A stretch of DNA of 64,000 nt. Source: Uloborus plumipes. Lineage: Eukaryota > Arthropoda > Arachnida > Araneae > Uloboridae. Where the stretch lies: assembly GCA_038373865.1 (NCBI GenBank), contig JAXGGA010001619.1, positions 81,925 through 145,924 of the forward strand, in the 5' to 3' direction. Shown piece by piece: positions 62,879 to 64,000 of the stretch. Position 1 is the stretch's first letter, and each line of letters starts with the position of its first letter. The notes beneath the pieces are model-generated. The model searched no databases. It worked only from the letters and a program-made list of their open reading frames with translations, and was not told the origin of the DNA. The translations under genes and the position numbers were made by a program.

Positions 62879-64000
62879 ATATTAGTATATAAACATAGTA
62901 CATAAGTACATAGTAAAAAGACTCTTTCCATAAATGAATTTGCGGAATTGTTTTCAAGCTGTGTAATCAAATGATGCGAAGAACGTGTCCAAACTTAAAG
63001 TAATTAGAAAATGAATTTTTGTTATTTTGAAGGCTTCCAGCTTTTTTCGTCGTAAGGGAATTTCTGAATTTTGTGCCAAACGCAATTCAAACCGCAGAGA
63101 TCTCAACTGAGAGCCACACGAAAGAAATGATAATGAAAAAAAAATTAAATAGGTACCGACCGAAATAGCGTAGTAAAAACTTTTTTACTTATTTAGTTTT
63201 GCGCATAAGTCATATACATTCGTGTCCAAATTATCGAGACGTAAAGGCTTAAATTTGTCCAAGATTTTATTAAATTGACCAATTTAAATAGTTGGCAATA
63301 AATGGTAGTCAAAGTCGTTATCCCGTCTGCGTGCATCAATACATGCATCAGCAAATCGTGTGAAACGTGTCGTCCATTTCTCACCGTAAGAAGCTAAATC
63401 AATATATGTCGTGTTTAAGAGCTCATATTTTGATAACTGGAAGTCAAGGATGAATAAGTTACGAATCCAAAAACATGTTTTAATTTTCTCAATCGAAAGC
63501 TACCTTTTTTTTTTTTTCATTTTTACAATATCGTATGGTTTTATGCTCAGCATTAATTTATGAGCTTTGTTTATTTCTTATTTCAGCTGCGAAATAAAAG
63601 CCTGTTAGAGCAAATCACTGATTGAACTACATAGTTCTGTTACGACTTTATTTTTCTTTGAATTTACCTTAGGTTTGAGATCTGTACTAACAAATCAAAA
63701 TATTACCTTTTCAAACCCTTGAAGTTTTTTCTTGAGATTTTTATCCTTTTTTAAATACAGCTGATATCAAAGTACAGTTTAGAGTATCTAAAGTGCCTTC
63801 AATCCAAACGAAAAAATATCTCAAACAAGTACACAAACAATGTTAAAACTGGATAAATATGACGTAAAACTGCTTTTCAATCACTTTCCCCGCCAGAGAC
63901 AAGTGCGGTATTGGTTTCACTTCACATATTTAGTTGAGTATCCTCTCTTCAGTCGGGAAAACACTTCAAACCCTCCCTCCCACTGAATTTTTTATATTTC
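62879..64000. other. AT-rich DNA, no gene seen
   Basis: Only a short minus-strand frame (63193-63384), without family features. Confidence 0.45.

Overview
This is a transposon-dense, AT-rich eukaryotic window, most likely from an arthropod and plausibly a chelicerate such as a spider. The organism call rests on repeat content: mariner and several Tc1 elements, a CR1-type LINE, Helitron-like ends, a Penelope-like element with a GIY-YIG nuclease, piggyBac-type MITEs and a tRNA-derived SINE. It is an inference, because I see no host gene, rRNA, tRNA gene, operon or CRISPR array. Almost all coding sequence belongs to mobile elements and most of it is broken.

Layout. 0-7.5 kb: sparse DNA with a SINE carrying a perfect 16-bp target duplication, a TA-flanked MITE with a TTAA-flanked MITE inside it, and a TAA-flanked MITE. 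7.5-12.6 kb: a four-element nest. A mariner is broken by a short hammerhead-ribozyme-bearing retroelement, which is itself broken by a TAGGGTG-ended DNA transposon; the mariner's 3' end is separately broken by a Tc1 element. Every layer has readable ends and target duplications. 15.0-19.85 kb: three or four DNA elements lying in a (TA)n microsatellite, including a decayed transposon of an unnamed arthropod protein family with arms of 300 bp or more. 20.3-23.0 kb: MITEs and a 5'-truncated CR1-like LINE with an intact reverse transcriptase ORF. 24.9-30.3 kb: an inverted copy of the 20.3-kb repeat, a Helitron-like element filled with roughly 75-bp tandem repeats, and a deleted second Tc1 copy. 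33.8-36.8 kb: a palindrome-rich MITE and a third, different Tc1. 39.0-39.6 kb: tandem repeats of about 140 bp. 41.3-44.0 kb: a large palindromic element with a 9-bp duplication, holding a TTAA-flanked MITE with GC-rich hairpins. 45.4-49.4 kb: a Helitron-like element interrupted by a head-to-head pair of Penelope-like copies with a 17-bp target duplication. 51.1-54.5 kb: another hammerhead-bearing repeat, a MITE family and a 526-bp tandem duplication. 54.5-64 kb: mostly featureless AT-rich DNA with scattered MITE copies.

The elements do not work together as a pathway; what links them is insertion history. The best leads are: (1) a complete-looking minimal type I hammerhead ribozyme at 10676-10719, with degenerate relatives nearby and at 51.1 kb; (2) the Penelope palindrome that appears to have inserted as one unit; (3) TAGGG(T/C)G-ended transposons whose diverged proteins share a D-x-T-x-x-NTG-like motif; and (4) repeated use of (TA)n DNA as an insertion site.
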